Counted from the first letter of the stretch, positions 1-8,753 are shown. The stretch is DNA of 11,032 nt from Paraglomus occultum (GCA_910592205.1 CAJVPJ010001263.1:1-11032), one strand, 5' to 3'. A program made the numbers and translations. The notes: generated from the sequence alone by a model not told the origin.

Positions 1-1130
1 AAAACTGAATAATTCACACAATAAGAAAGTGTCCGTAAACTTTTGAGTACCCTCTGCATGTACTTATATCAATATGGTTATACTTTTCGAGAATATGTTA
101 ATCTTACGGCCGGCGTCCAAATTTGGGTTAGGAGAGCAAGTAAATTGCATAGGTGTGTTCTGCCGAGAGGGTTTTTCACAATTTAGCTCGTGTCGCTGTC
201 CTTTCTGCAACGATTGCTCACTTAAGGCTGAACTAAACTGATAAGTGACATTATTATGTGCGCGCTTCGCTTTCACTCCCTATACGATGTGTCCCCTCTA
301 TTATCGCGAAATCGAAGGGAAAAATCCAATACTAATTTCTAAACAGGGCGTGCTTTACCGCAACTACGGGTCGTTACCGATCTACTGCGTTGACAGCTTT
401 CTTCCGTTTATTGCGAACGGGAATTTATTCCTAACAACCTTGTAAAACCACCGGTCACGTAGAAGTGTCAATAATTAGTATCAGCAAACGATAGAAATAG
501 AAAACAGCATTTCGTAATAATTAAAGGATAATGATCAAGGTCGATCGTTATTATATTCGAATACTTCAGTATCGAATAATAATTTTATAACATCAATATC
601 GCATACAACATGAGGATTTTAGACGGTCGGGAAGGGCTGCTTTTATACATTTTGCTGTCTACACCACAGAACGCGTTGCTTTTAAACTTCTACACTGTCA
701 CCATTTTCCCGTTACTGTCTATTTTTAGCTAATTTTGTGTTCAAAATTGTCAACAATTTTCCGTTACTCTTTGAATCCTGAGTGGGCCTTGGGGCTCCAT
801 GTCACATGCATTCACAAAAAACAATTTATTATTAACTTTAATAATTGTGACGAAATCAGATTAAATTTTTTCTAATTTAGTATGAAAATTATAAAATTTT
901 TGGGTGATAATTTTTAGCCTTTTTTTGGGAATTTGGGTTAGGATTGTTAGTAAAAGAGTATATGTGGGTTTCAAGGCATTAAAAGGAAACCCCAAAGACC
1001 CCAAAATTTCGTTATCGTTTTCGTTTTAATCCGCCACAATAATTTAGACATTCTGCATATATATGCAACCAACGGAGTTGCAACTTTATTAATGTATATT
1101 TTTCGGCCATTACAAATAAAACGCAGAATT
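1..1130. other. no supported gene; AT-rich intergenic sequence with small repeats
   Basis: I see no gene here that I can support. The short open frames at 64-276 (minus) and 245-445 (plus) match no family I recognise and have no convincing splice partners. Base composition is uneven: 100-470 is richer in CG dinucleotides than 480-1130, which may mean an old insertion or gene relic. The stretch holds a 14-base word repeated at 120-133 and 930-943, a block at 693-722 that recurs near 5448-5476, and a 14-base perfect palindrome at 1054-1067. The palindrome is followed by a 6-base inverted repeat (1064-1069 with 1077-1082). Confidence 0.5.
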
Positions 1131-1696
1131 CGAGTAAATTATAACTTTATTGATATGTAGTTTATTTAGTATTAGTTGTCGAAATATTGATAACGATATA
1201 ATCAAAACTTGACCAAGGCAATTTTGATATATTATTGGCCATTAGGGATTGCTGTATCTTTCCTCCCGGTTTCAGAAAAAATTTTATAGCCCTTTCCGTT
1301 CTCTTCCGAAGTGTCTCAGTAACTTTTTTCAATCAACTGTTCCTTAATATCATCATTAACTCGGACCTGTGCCGTATAGTCTGGATTAGATTTTCTGTGG
1401 AATTCATAACACTTTGATATCCATAATCCAAAAGCGAAATAAGATTGCAATACTGCGTGGCTCGTTTTATTATTGTTAGGTTTGAGATTGGTTACAAAGC
1501 TGTTTGTATACACTTTTTTGGTGAAACCGGAAATAATGTTATGTCCTTTTGTGAAGATAATTGTGGCAAAATCTCTATTGGATTTTGTATTTCTGTCACA
1601 TTAAGAGCTGGAGAGAGGGAGGTTTGTATCTGCGCTCCATATTCAGGCATTTCGCTTCCTTCAAAAAAGGAGTGAGTTTCATAATATCTGACAAAT
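1130..1696 (-). pseudogene. decayed member of a multicopy Glomeromycotina-type gene family
   Basis: On the minus strand three adjacent frames continue one another. Frame A (about 1696 down to 1503) gives a serine/glutamine-rich stretch containing MPEYGAQIQ and PVSPKKCIQ. Frame B (1513-1316) contains SYFAFGLWISKCYEFHRKS and VNDDIKEQL. Frame C (about 1340 down to 1150) contains LRKRTERAIKFF and then ISKLPWSSFDYIV. The order FGLEISKRYE-like, then KRTERARKIY-like, then ISKLSWDDIDYI-like is what I remember from a repetitive family of unknown function in Rhizophagus proteomes. Stops and shifts between the frames cannot be explained by good splice sites, so I call it a pseudogene. The limits are approximate. 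The family assignment is from memory; the broken frames are directly visible. Confidence 0.5.
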
Positions 1697-1959
1697 TAGG
1701 TTGCACGAGAAACGTGTCGAGATTTTGAATCACGTGCAAGTACTAAATTTACTATTACTGGCCTATTCCCTTGTAGGCGTCATTCATAATTAGCACGCCC
1801 CATATAGTAAGCTTCCTTAAAATTCATAGTATGGTTAGCATATTTGGCAATTATCAATGATAATTAGATTCTGGCGCGCAAATAATAAGCAACCAATAAA
1901 TAGGAATCATCAATTATATTATACAATTGAATTTCACTAACAACATAATTGTGCACAAA
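1697..1959. other. intergenic, 3' flank of the helicase gene
   Basis: This is AT-rich sequence between the helicase stop codon and the pseudogene. It should contain the helicase 3' untranslated region and polyadenylation site on the minus strand. No canonical AATAAA is visible on that strand; AT-rich variants occur around 1915-1930. I see no gene. Confidence 0.4.
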
Positions 1960-4900
1960 TTATTTCTTCCGCAATTTTCGCGGTAGCCTAGCATTTTTAG
2001 CTTTTTTCTTTGCTTTCATCCTCCTTTCTTTGCTTATCTGATCAATGGTTTTCAACTCTGTCTTAAACTTATCGTCCGTCACTTTGCCCAATGTATTCCC
2101 AGTATCCATCTTCTGCAACGTTTTCTTCTTCTTTTCATAGTTAATGGATAACGGATCTGGCGGTTTAGGCGCGGTAATTTTATTGTGACGGTAACGCTTT
2201 GCTTGTAGGTGAGATCCGGGAATTTCCTTTTCACCTGTAGCCGGTATCGAAATTTTGTTCTGTTTTTGCCATTCTTTGAATCTAATGAAGTCACGTGTTA
2301 AGTTACTTTTAATTCATGAAAGTGAGGTAACAAAAAAACTAACTCACCGTCCGCTTTTGTATGTCGCTGGTATTTTTGTTCCACTTTCTGTTGTGATCAG
2401 TTTTTTGTTATCCGTACCGATGCCACGCACAAAGTTCTTCTTTTTGGAATCCCATCTTAATGCATTCGTCTTTAGCAGCAGAGAATGTTCATCACCTTGA
2501 GAGTCCAAGATAGCTCTTTGTGCTTGTTCCGCAAAGGAGCTGCCTTGTGTGATCGAATAACTTTTGCGCAATTATATGAGTAAGCTATTAGTTCTATATA
2601 AGGGTTTTTTAACGTATCAGCATCTGTGTAGCATACCCTTTTTCTGTGTTGGCATCCTTCTGAACGTGAGGAATGTAATATTCATCATCCTTAAAAGACG
2701 TTACTTTCCGCTTCTTTGCTATTTGACGAAAGTGTTTAGAAGAAAATTAATCAACTTTTCGAAAGGCAATTTTTTATAAACCAACCAAATCGTTGCTCTA
2801 AATTTTCAATAGTTGTCTCAAGATCAAAAATTTTTGCTAACAGGATACGCAACCTTTTAATTCACTTTTACCCACAGATTTTCTCTTATTAGACTCCTAT
2901 GATAAATGCAAAGGTTATGTCATTGAACAAATCATACGAGATACGTTCTTGTAACTACCTGACTATCTTCCATTTCCGAAATATCCGATATCATCGTCAA
3001 AGTTTCCTGACTTTTCGTAACTGCTGTTTGGTTCACATCCGGTACTTCTTTTTTACTCGCTTTATAATCTTCAATCAGTTTTCCGACGGCGCTACGTCTT
3101 TTCTTCATTATGTGAGCAGCGGACGACTGTTTATTAATGCCTCGCTTGCCTATTTCGAATATCGTCTAACAGAAAATAAGCTTATATTCTAAAATGGATT
3201 ACGAAATCAACGAACGTGGTATTCTACCCAACACACCTCGCTAGGGCGGAAATTAGATATCGAAGTTATAAAATTCAAAAAATTCTTCTCCTGCTCGTCG
3301 ACTTGTTCGGCTACATCAATTCATTTATTAGTAACGGCTATGGGGTTTGTTTAATTAAACGCTTACATAACTCGCACAAATAAGCGCTACATACCAAATA
3401 TTGGATGAATATTTAACGTCAAGTTAGTCGTATACAACTGTTTTGACCTAGTATGACTCTCTGATGATGCTGATGATCTTGACTTTGTGTACAATTTGTA
3501 CCCATTTTTTGCTACCTTCTGAAGAGAAGCCAGATCGTTTTCATTCAGAACTTTTGATTTTACCCACTCCATATCAATGTCAAGAGTGTCAGGAGGAAAG
3601 CAGCCAAGTATTATGTCTGATGAATAGTCTTGATATGAACTAGATGTCGAACCAACGAGAAGACGTCGACCAAGGAAAAGTTGGAGATCAAGTACATAAG
3701 GAAGCTGAAGATGTGTTAATACGGCCGTCGTGGAAGTCACTGCTCATGAAAATATACTTAATATAATATTTCGTAAATACCTCATCGGAAGTTATTAACG
3801 AATACGCCCAACCCCTACGCCCAGCTCTCGCCGTCCTTCCAACACGATGTACAAACATTTTACTGCTGTCTACAAAATCGTAATTAATTACGTTTTCCAA
3901 AATAGGTATATCTATTCCACGTGCAGCTACGTCAGTAACCACTAGTAAATTGGTCTTCCCATTTCTGAAATTATTGATTTGTATTTTTCTTGCTGTTTGA
4001 TCAAGGGTTCCATAAACATAAGAACATTGATATCCAGCCAAACTGACCAGTGCAGAGATATATTCCACGTGGTGTTTTGTAGAGACAAATATCAGGGTCT
4101 GGTGAGGAAAGACTGCATACTGTGAAATCTGACTTTTCTTTTTCTTACGTTTTCCTTCTGTTGCCGGTTTATCATCATCTGATTTGGCTTCTGATGAGGG
4201 TAAAGATAAAGGAACCTTGATAATCTCGCGTAATATGTATAACAATGCTGCTTCCTTCTCAGGCTGTTTTACCGAAAAGAAAGCCATCTATAACAATGCA
4301 TCGTATTATCATTAAAATTACGCGCATGACTCCAAGAACATGCATATGAATACTTAAAACATAGATAAATATGGCAAACCTCAAGATCACTGCTTATTTT
4401 TGTGTCAACATCCAGTCTCACCAATTTCGGCTCTTGTAATCCAGCCTTTGCAAACTCATATAGTCCTCTCGGCATTGTGGCAGAAAACAGCATAGTCTGT
4501 CGATTCTGTGGCAGCCGACTTAATATCTCATGCAATTGCACCGAAAATCCCATTTCAAATAATCTATCAGCTTCATCAAATACAACATACTCTACAGTCT
4601 TCATATCCAAATCCATCTCGACAATCAAATGTAATAATCTTCCGGGAGTCGCGATCAAAATGTCAGGATTGTTGGCTATCATTGCAAATTGTTCATCCAG
4701 ACCATCTCCTCCAACAATTACACACGTACGTAGATCAGTGTATTTCGCAAGTTCTTTGCATACTCTTTGAGTTTGAATAGCTAATTCACGTGAGGGAGAT
4801 AATATTACTACGCGTGCTCCAACTTTAGCGGAATGCGTTTTGAGTTTCTCTATCATCGGTATTAAGAATGCGGCAGTTTTCCCGGAACCAGTGCGGGCCA

Positions 4901-5286
4901 TACCAACTACGTCATTTCCTTCCATTATTAAAGGGATTGTTTTACGTTGTATTGGAGTTGGGACTTTAAAACCCTTGTGGAGAATAGCTTTAAACACTGC
5001 ATGGCATAGCCCTGTTGGAATTAAGACGCAATTGAGATATTCGCTGCACACATATAATTAAATGCAGAAGGGCTAATCACGAACCCATTGATTGAAACCC
5101 GCCAGATTTTTTCTTTTTCCTATTTCCGGCTTGGACTTGTTGCGAAATAAAAGTCTCGTCGTCCAGTATATCTTCCTGATCCATATTATCTACCCATGTT
5201 GACACGTCTATATCGTCTTTTTTAACATCGCACTTTGTTTCGTCAGAACTAGTTACAGCAGATGCGGAATCTGAATAGTCGCTCAT
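1960..5286 (-). CDS. DBP10: ATP-dependent RNA helicase Dbp10/DDX54, ten exons, complete
   Basis: This encodes a nucleolar DEAD-box helicase of 60S ribosomal subunit assembly. The minus-strand exons are 5286-5085, 5011-4380, 4287-3781, 3704-3395, 3310-3237, 3165-2959, 2896-2854, 2718-2637, 2560-2348 and 2281-1960. All introns are GT..AG, and the exons sum to 2592 nt, or 863 residues plus a stop. Visible motifs are the FQSMG upstream aromatic and Q motif (about 63-89), ARTGSGKT (106-113), PSRELA (140-145), DEAD (213-216), SAT (244-246), TDVAARGID (396-404) and [11 protein letters not shown] (425-435). After the helicase core come [19 protein letters not shown] and MKKRR, which are Dbp10-specific. 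The DBP10CT domain follows (about 667-760, including [16 protein letters not shown] and YKSGRFKEW), then a basic tail. A lysine-rich insertion (about 307-333) sits at the start of the second RecA domain. The start is the first in-frame ATG; the only open codons upstream lack ATG. The length is close to human DDX54 (about 880). The boundary of the seventh and eighth exons has one alternative. Confidence 0.96.
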
Positions 5287-5346
5287 AATTACAATATTAG
5301 AGACCAAACGAGTGAAAATTTTTCATTGAAAATTAATTAGAGTATT

Positions 5347-5352
5347 CACGTG
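5347..5352. promoter_or_regulatory. CACGTG E-box upstream of the helicase start
   Basis: A perfect CACGTG lies about 60 bases upstream of the helicase ATG, in the likely promoter. Factors of the Cbf1/bHLH type bind this palindrome in fungi. The same hexamer occurs elsewhere in the window, including inside exons (near 3919, 4069 and 4785), so position is the main support. Confidence 0.3.
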
Positions 5353-5433
5353 ACCGGTGCAGATAATCTGACAGGGAAATACACCAGTCGACCTCACTTT
5401 GGTTCGGTCCCGGTTTTTGTCATAATGATATAC

Positions 5434-5476
5434 AGTCACCTGATAGTCACAGTCACCCTCCCCCGTCACTGTCTAT
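5434..5476. repeat. cluster of GTCAC words, recurring at 693-722
   Basis: GTCAC occurs four times in about 35 bases (near 5434, 5446, 5452 and 5464), and again near 5574 and 5605. The segment 5448-5476 aligns with 693-722: both read CAC(A/T)GTCACC, then a pyrimidine spacer, then CCGT(C/T)ACTGTCTAT. This could be a dispersed repeat fragment or a shared regulatory block. Confidence 0.4.
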
Positions 5477-5488
5477 ATATAAAATCCC

Positions 5489-5517
5489 TTCATCATATAA
5501 GGGGGCTCTTATTCATG
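5489..5517 (+). repeat. G-rich direct repeat, copy 1
   Basis: TTCATCATATAAGGGGG followed by CTCTTATTCATG. It resembles a second copy about 226 bases downstream at 5715-5746. The two copies share a TTCAT(C)ATA start, a G-run, CTTATT and a final TTCATG. Confidence 0.45.
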
Positions 5518-5644
5518 GATGGGTTGGTTGTAGATCATTTTGCATTGTTTTTAAGCCACCATCGTCACGTAACAGTTGCCCGCGTTATTTTCGTTTATTA
5601 CATAGTCACGAGCTGCATATATCATATTTGGTTGATAATAAAGT

Positions 5645-5668
5645 GGGTGATGAGGGGGGGTAGGGGGG
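5645..5668 (+). other. G-run block with quadruplex potential
   Basis: The plus strand has GGG at 5645-5647, seven G at 5654-5660 and six G at 5663-5668. This is enough for four G-triplets with short loops. Such a block stands out in AT-rich sequence. It sits about 360 bases upstream of the helicase start. Confidence 0.4.
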
Positions 5669-5714
5669 TTAGCCGTTTTCAAACCATTACAGATCTTATC
5701 ACATGATCGCCACT

Positions 5715-5746
5715 TTCATATAGGGGGGCCCTTATTCTTATTCATG
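5715..5746 (+). repeat. G-rich direct repeat, copy 2
   Basis: TTCATATAGGGGGGCCC followed by CTTATTCTTATTCATG. This is the second copy of the motif at 5489-5517, with a small internal duplication of CTTATT. Confidence 0.45.
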
Positions 5747-5850
5747 AGAGTTTACGGTAATCATATTTACTGTATATTGTAGTGAATAATAGTAAATCAG
5801 CGATAAACAATGTATAGCTGAATATAACAATTACACATATTCAATGATTG

Positions 5851-7586
5851 CTAAAGATTTATTTTTTTGTGCGGTACGCCCATCTTAGCCTCGAAATTTC
5901 GTTTATATTCCAAGAAAGCGACCTCATCCATACTCTCGCGCTTTTTTTTCTTTTTTTCTCTCGAGTTCGAAAAAAAAGTGGTATATTTAACTAAAATATC
6001 TGAAATTGAGTAATGAAGGCGAGATTATATCGGCTTATCCAATCCACATATATCACCAATTCTCATTAATAATTTTTCTGCCCACTCTTGTTTTGTGAAT
6101 ATATTAGGGTATGATTCGGCCATGTGAGAACAATGATTGAAGATAATGCTCTAAATGAAATGGTGAAAAAATTTTTTTAATAAATCTTGATTTAATGTTA
6201 TATTTCTGAATACCTACAGAGATTCATAAATGTTTTTATAATCTAAACCTTCTCGTTCCGCCTTCTTAAGTATATCTTTTTGGTAGGTTCGCAATCTGTC
6301 TGTTACGTTAATATTATCGACCTCCCACTAAAAAAAAATAAGACTGATATATGCGAAATATAAAATCCAACACATGACATACTTTAACCGCTGGTTCACG
6401 CTGTAATTCTCTTGAGATGTCATCAAGATTCAATTTTATCTCTTCATCGTTCTCGTACTCAAGATCTTCGCTTGACTCAGCTATATCATCACTTCTGTCT
6501 TGTATGTTCACGCCTGAGCCAACGTACTCGTCAAACGAGACATCAAAAACGTTTTTGCCTGACCTATTACAAAAAATGAAGCATTATCACGACAATCAAT
6601 GAAGAACAATTAGTATTTACCTTCCTGTGGTCTGATGTAAAAATTGTATCAGAATAATCCAAACTATTTACCTCTCCTGCTTTTTCAGTATTAGTTTCTT
6701 GGAATTTATCACTAGTTGTCAGCCCAGCGTCAACGATTGCTTCTTGTTGCAGGTTCATAGGGGGAACATTTCTAGGTCTCTTTGTTTGAGAAATTTCAAA
6801 TTCACAAGGAAGCTAATCCACAGAACGTATAAATAGGTTTTTTTTATTTACAGAAATATTGGGACAGTGGCCTTACCTTTTCCACCTGCTTCAGTGGAGT
6901 TACATCAACCGGTGTTTCCATTTCATCTTCTCTGAGATGTTTCCCAGTTACACGACGATTATCGATATTATCAATAGTCACAGTATTACCAATCGTGAGC
7001 ACCTGCTGTTGTATCGAATCGAAGAAAAATGTTACTCAAGTTTTTTGGTCTTAATATTAAGCAGTTTTCAGGTTAGAAGGTAGAATCTCACCTGATTAAA
7101 CTCGAATTTGAAATTTGTATCATGGTCTAATTCTTAATAAACAAGTAACAGTGCTTGCAAGAAACAATATGTAATAAAGATAAATATACAAGCAAAGAAA
7201 GCGTCGAACGAAGAGTTCATAACTGTAGACTAAGAGTCACAGCTTGCGCTCACTTAAGTGTCGAACGAAGAGTTCATCACTATAGACTAAGAGTCATAGC
7301 TTGCACTCCGGAAGAACGAAGAGTTCATAACTGTAGACTAAGAGTCACAGCTTTTCCGTACTTGTTTAAATCGCTATCTTATTAATAATAGAACATACAG
7401 GACCTTCCAGTTGTCAATTATTTTTTGGGCTTTCTTTTTACGCGTCGCGTCAAAACCAGATTCCGATCTCACCACCTTTCCGAGATCTTTCTTTATGTTG
7501 TTCAGTACTTTTCTACGTTCCTTCTGTTTCGAATTGACACGGTGATTATAATGTCATCATCATCAATCACAATCATTGGTCGACAT
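5851..7586 (-). CDS. unrecognised intron-rich gene, acidic and lysine-rich protein; 5' end uncertain
   Basis: I do not recognise the product. On the minus strand seven exons splice with GT..AG: 7126-7092, 7005-6877, 6812-6621, 6526-6383 (or 6563-6383), 6327-6218, 6148-6057 and 5999-5851, giving about 283 residues. The protein has a low-complexity middle, an acidic stretch (SSEDLEYENDEEIK), a charged probably helical part (RLRTYQKDILKKAEREG) and a lysine-run tail (REKKKKKRESMDEV) before ending at PHKKINL. This composition fits a nuclear or nucleolar protein, but that is inference. A further exon at about 7507-7399 (DLGKVVRSESGFDATRKKK) and a small start exon at 7586-7571 (ATG TCG ACC AAT GAT) are plausible, but their phase does not join the 7126 exon. 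No membrane segment or catalytic motif is visible. The last intron (6056-6000) removes an in-frame stop near 6030. Confidence 0.6.
7203..7354. repeat. three tandem hairpin units with periods of 57 and 51 bases
   Basis: The units begin near 7203, 7260 and 7311. Each contains GAACGAAGAGTTCAT, then CT(G/A)TAGACTAAGAGTCA(C/T)AG, then CTT. The second part folds as an 8-pair stem with one bulged A and an AAG loop (7223-7242, 7280-7299, 7331-7350). The first part can form a small GAAC/GTTC stem. Units 1 and 3 are identical across the long stem. Unit 2 differs at two positions that pair with each other. The array lies in the unresolved intron or 5' region of the unassigned minus-strand gene. Both periods are multiples of three. 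Confidence 0.75.
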
Positions 7587-7630
7587 CACGTGCTGCAAGA
7601 GAATTCATGTGATTTGAATTTTTTCATAGT

Positions 7631-7656
7631 GCGTAAAACTCGAGCGTAAAACTCAG
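7631..7656 (+). repeat. 13-base tandem duplication
   Basis: GCGTAAAACTCGA is followed directly by GCGTAAAACTCAG. It lies between the putative start of the unassigned gene and the transposase relic, and may mark an insertion or repair junction. Confidence 0.5.
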
Positions 7657-7689
7657 CCGACGATCATATTGAATTTGCTGGTGCAACTC

Positions 7690-8180
7690 ACCGTTTGGGA
7701 TGATAATTGAAGCCCATTGGAAAGTTGTAAAAACTATTTGTACAGATTTAATCGTCCCCGAATAGATTACGTTGTTTTTGTCCTTTGCGAAAAAGTAGCT
7801 GCAGCACAAACTACTTGGTTGCATCAGCTAGCAAACGGTAGAGTCAATCCATATTGGTGGGAGAATTTTAAGCGCGCGCATGGAAAAGTTGTGCTACTGA
7901 AGACATAGCTGTACATGCAGAAGAACGTTATTACATTGATGTTGATAGGTGGATATGTAGCTGTCCAGCCTTCCTTCACAGTCGTTTCCTAATATGCAAG
8001 CATCTTCTTCAGAGAATAGATAAAACATCACGACAATTATTGTACAGCGACTTTACCCGACGTTACCGTGTATCCTTTCTGGTCCTTTAAATGGCATTCT
8101 GAAGTTAATGCGCATTACGTTGTACCAGAAAATTATCCACTAATCGAAGCCGCTGTTTACACGATAGTATTGGATAAATG
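7690..8180 (+). pseudogene. C-terminal relic of a SWIM-zinc-finger MULE-type transposase
   Basis: Plus-strand frames join across small shifts. FGMIIEAHWKVVK (7693-7731) is followed after a one-base shift by NYLYRFNRPRIDYVVFVL and WWENFKRAHGKV, ending at a stop near 7906. A third frame from about 7900 gives DIAVHAEERYYIDVDRW, then the SWIM zinc finger: CSC, ten residues, then C-K-H (about 7958-8005). A fourth frame gives YPFWSFKWHSEVNAHYV (about 8070-8120). The order EAHWK, then RFNRPRID, then SWIM CxCx(n)CxH is that of MULE/SWIM transposase-derived proteins, which are abundant in Rhizophagus-like genomes. The catalytic DDE core would lie upstream and is missing. At least three shifts or stops make a functional protein unlikely. 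Limits are approximate. Confidence 0.7.
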
Positions 8181-8753
8181 TTACATCATATACGTGGGGG
8201 GTTCAAAAAGTTTTGACACAGATCGTCTCAGCTTTATAAATATTTATATTAAAGCTTGAGTCATACTTGATTATACATAAAAAATTTGACCCATTTTAAT
8301 TTGATGGTTATCGAGAAAATCTATAGTGTCAATGCTCAGCACGAGCGCCAATCTATTTCCTCCTTAGAACAGTCTTGATTGTATATAGACTGCACTTGGA
8401 ATGTGTGGCATGATTTTCTCAATAAGAACTCTTTATTATATTTGACTGCCAACGCCCATATTAATATATGTAAATGAATGTACATGAAACTGGTTAATAA
8501 ATCAATGTCTATACATCTTAAATACATTTATCTTTGGAAGTAAAGACTATTTAAACAAGTTCTCATGTTAACTATTGAGATTAGCATGTACAATAATTCA
8601 TGGAGAACTTTGCCAGCAGGCACCATTGGATTCACATGTTCGTGTTAGAGAAATATTTATTATTTAGAGAAGACAATACACAGTGAAACCAGTTGACTAT
8701 TTCCAATTGTAAGTTTATTATTATTAGTATTAGCTGTTTTCAATCCGGTTAAA
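8181..8753. other. no supported gene; AT-rich spacer
   Basis: This lies between the SWIM relic and the Tc1 element. The only structure noted is an imperfect AT-rich palindrome at 8230-8256, AGCTTTATAAA to TATTAAAGCT. Short open frames here look random. Confidence 0.5.

Larger units (their letters stand above)
5287..5850. other. intergenic region: helicase promoter side and 3' flank of the unassigned gene
   Basis: This lies between the 5' end of the helicase gene and the 3' end of the next gene, both on the minus strand. It contains the CACGTG box, at least five GTCAC words between 5434 and 5610, a TATATATAAA run near 5473-5482 and a G-run block at 5645-5668. A G-rich motif is present twice (5489-5517 and 5715-5746). 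The open frame at 5350-5706 on the plus strand looks non-coding. I see no RNA gene. Confidence 0.5.

Noticed and set aside
64-276. 70-codon minus-strand open frame with a Ser/Gln-rich sequence
   Set aside because: No recognised family, no convincing splice partner and stops in all frames upstream. It could be a gene relic but I cannot support it.
245-445. 66-codon plus-strand open frame in a CG-richer patch
   Set aside because: No recognisable motif and no partner exons. The composition is odd but not evidence of coding.
2899-3192. 97-codon plus-strand open frame
   Set aside because: It lies opposite the Dbp10 exon at 2959-3165, which has clear family motifs, so it is a shadow frame.
5401-5420. 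GGTTCGGTCCCGG resembling a tRNA B-box
   Set aside because: No A-box at the right distance and no cloverleaf could be drawn.
5350-5706. 118-codon plus-strand open frame
   Set aside because: It is rich in His, Ile and Val, typical of random translation of GTCAC- and CAT-rich sequence. It spans G-runs and low-complexity repeats.
7203-7354. CRISPR-like array
   Set aside because: Only three units, unequal periods, spacers of 8-15 bases that are partly related, and an eukaryotic context with no cas genes.
7155-7385. Plus-strand open frame with repeated ERRVH(N/H)(C/Y)RLRV units
   Set aside because: The unit lengths happen to be multiples of three, so the frame stays open through the hairpin array. 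There is no family match, and the paired stem changes explain the conservation better than coding.
8230-8256. AT-rich imperfect palindrome as a transposon end
   Set aside because: The sequence is almost only A and T, so the palindrome may be due to chance. It has no partner.
8336-8527. 63-codon minus-strand open frame
   Set aside because: No motif, AT-rich spacer, and codon use unlike the neighbouring exons.
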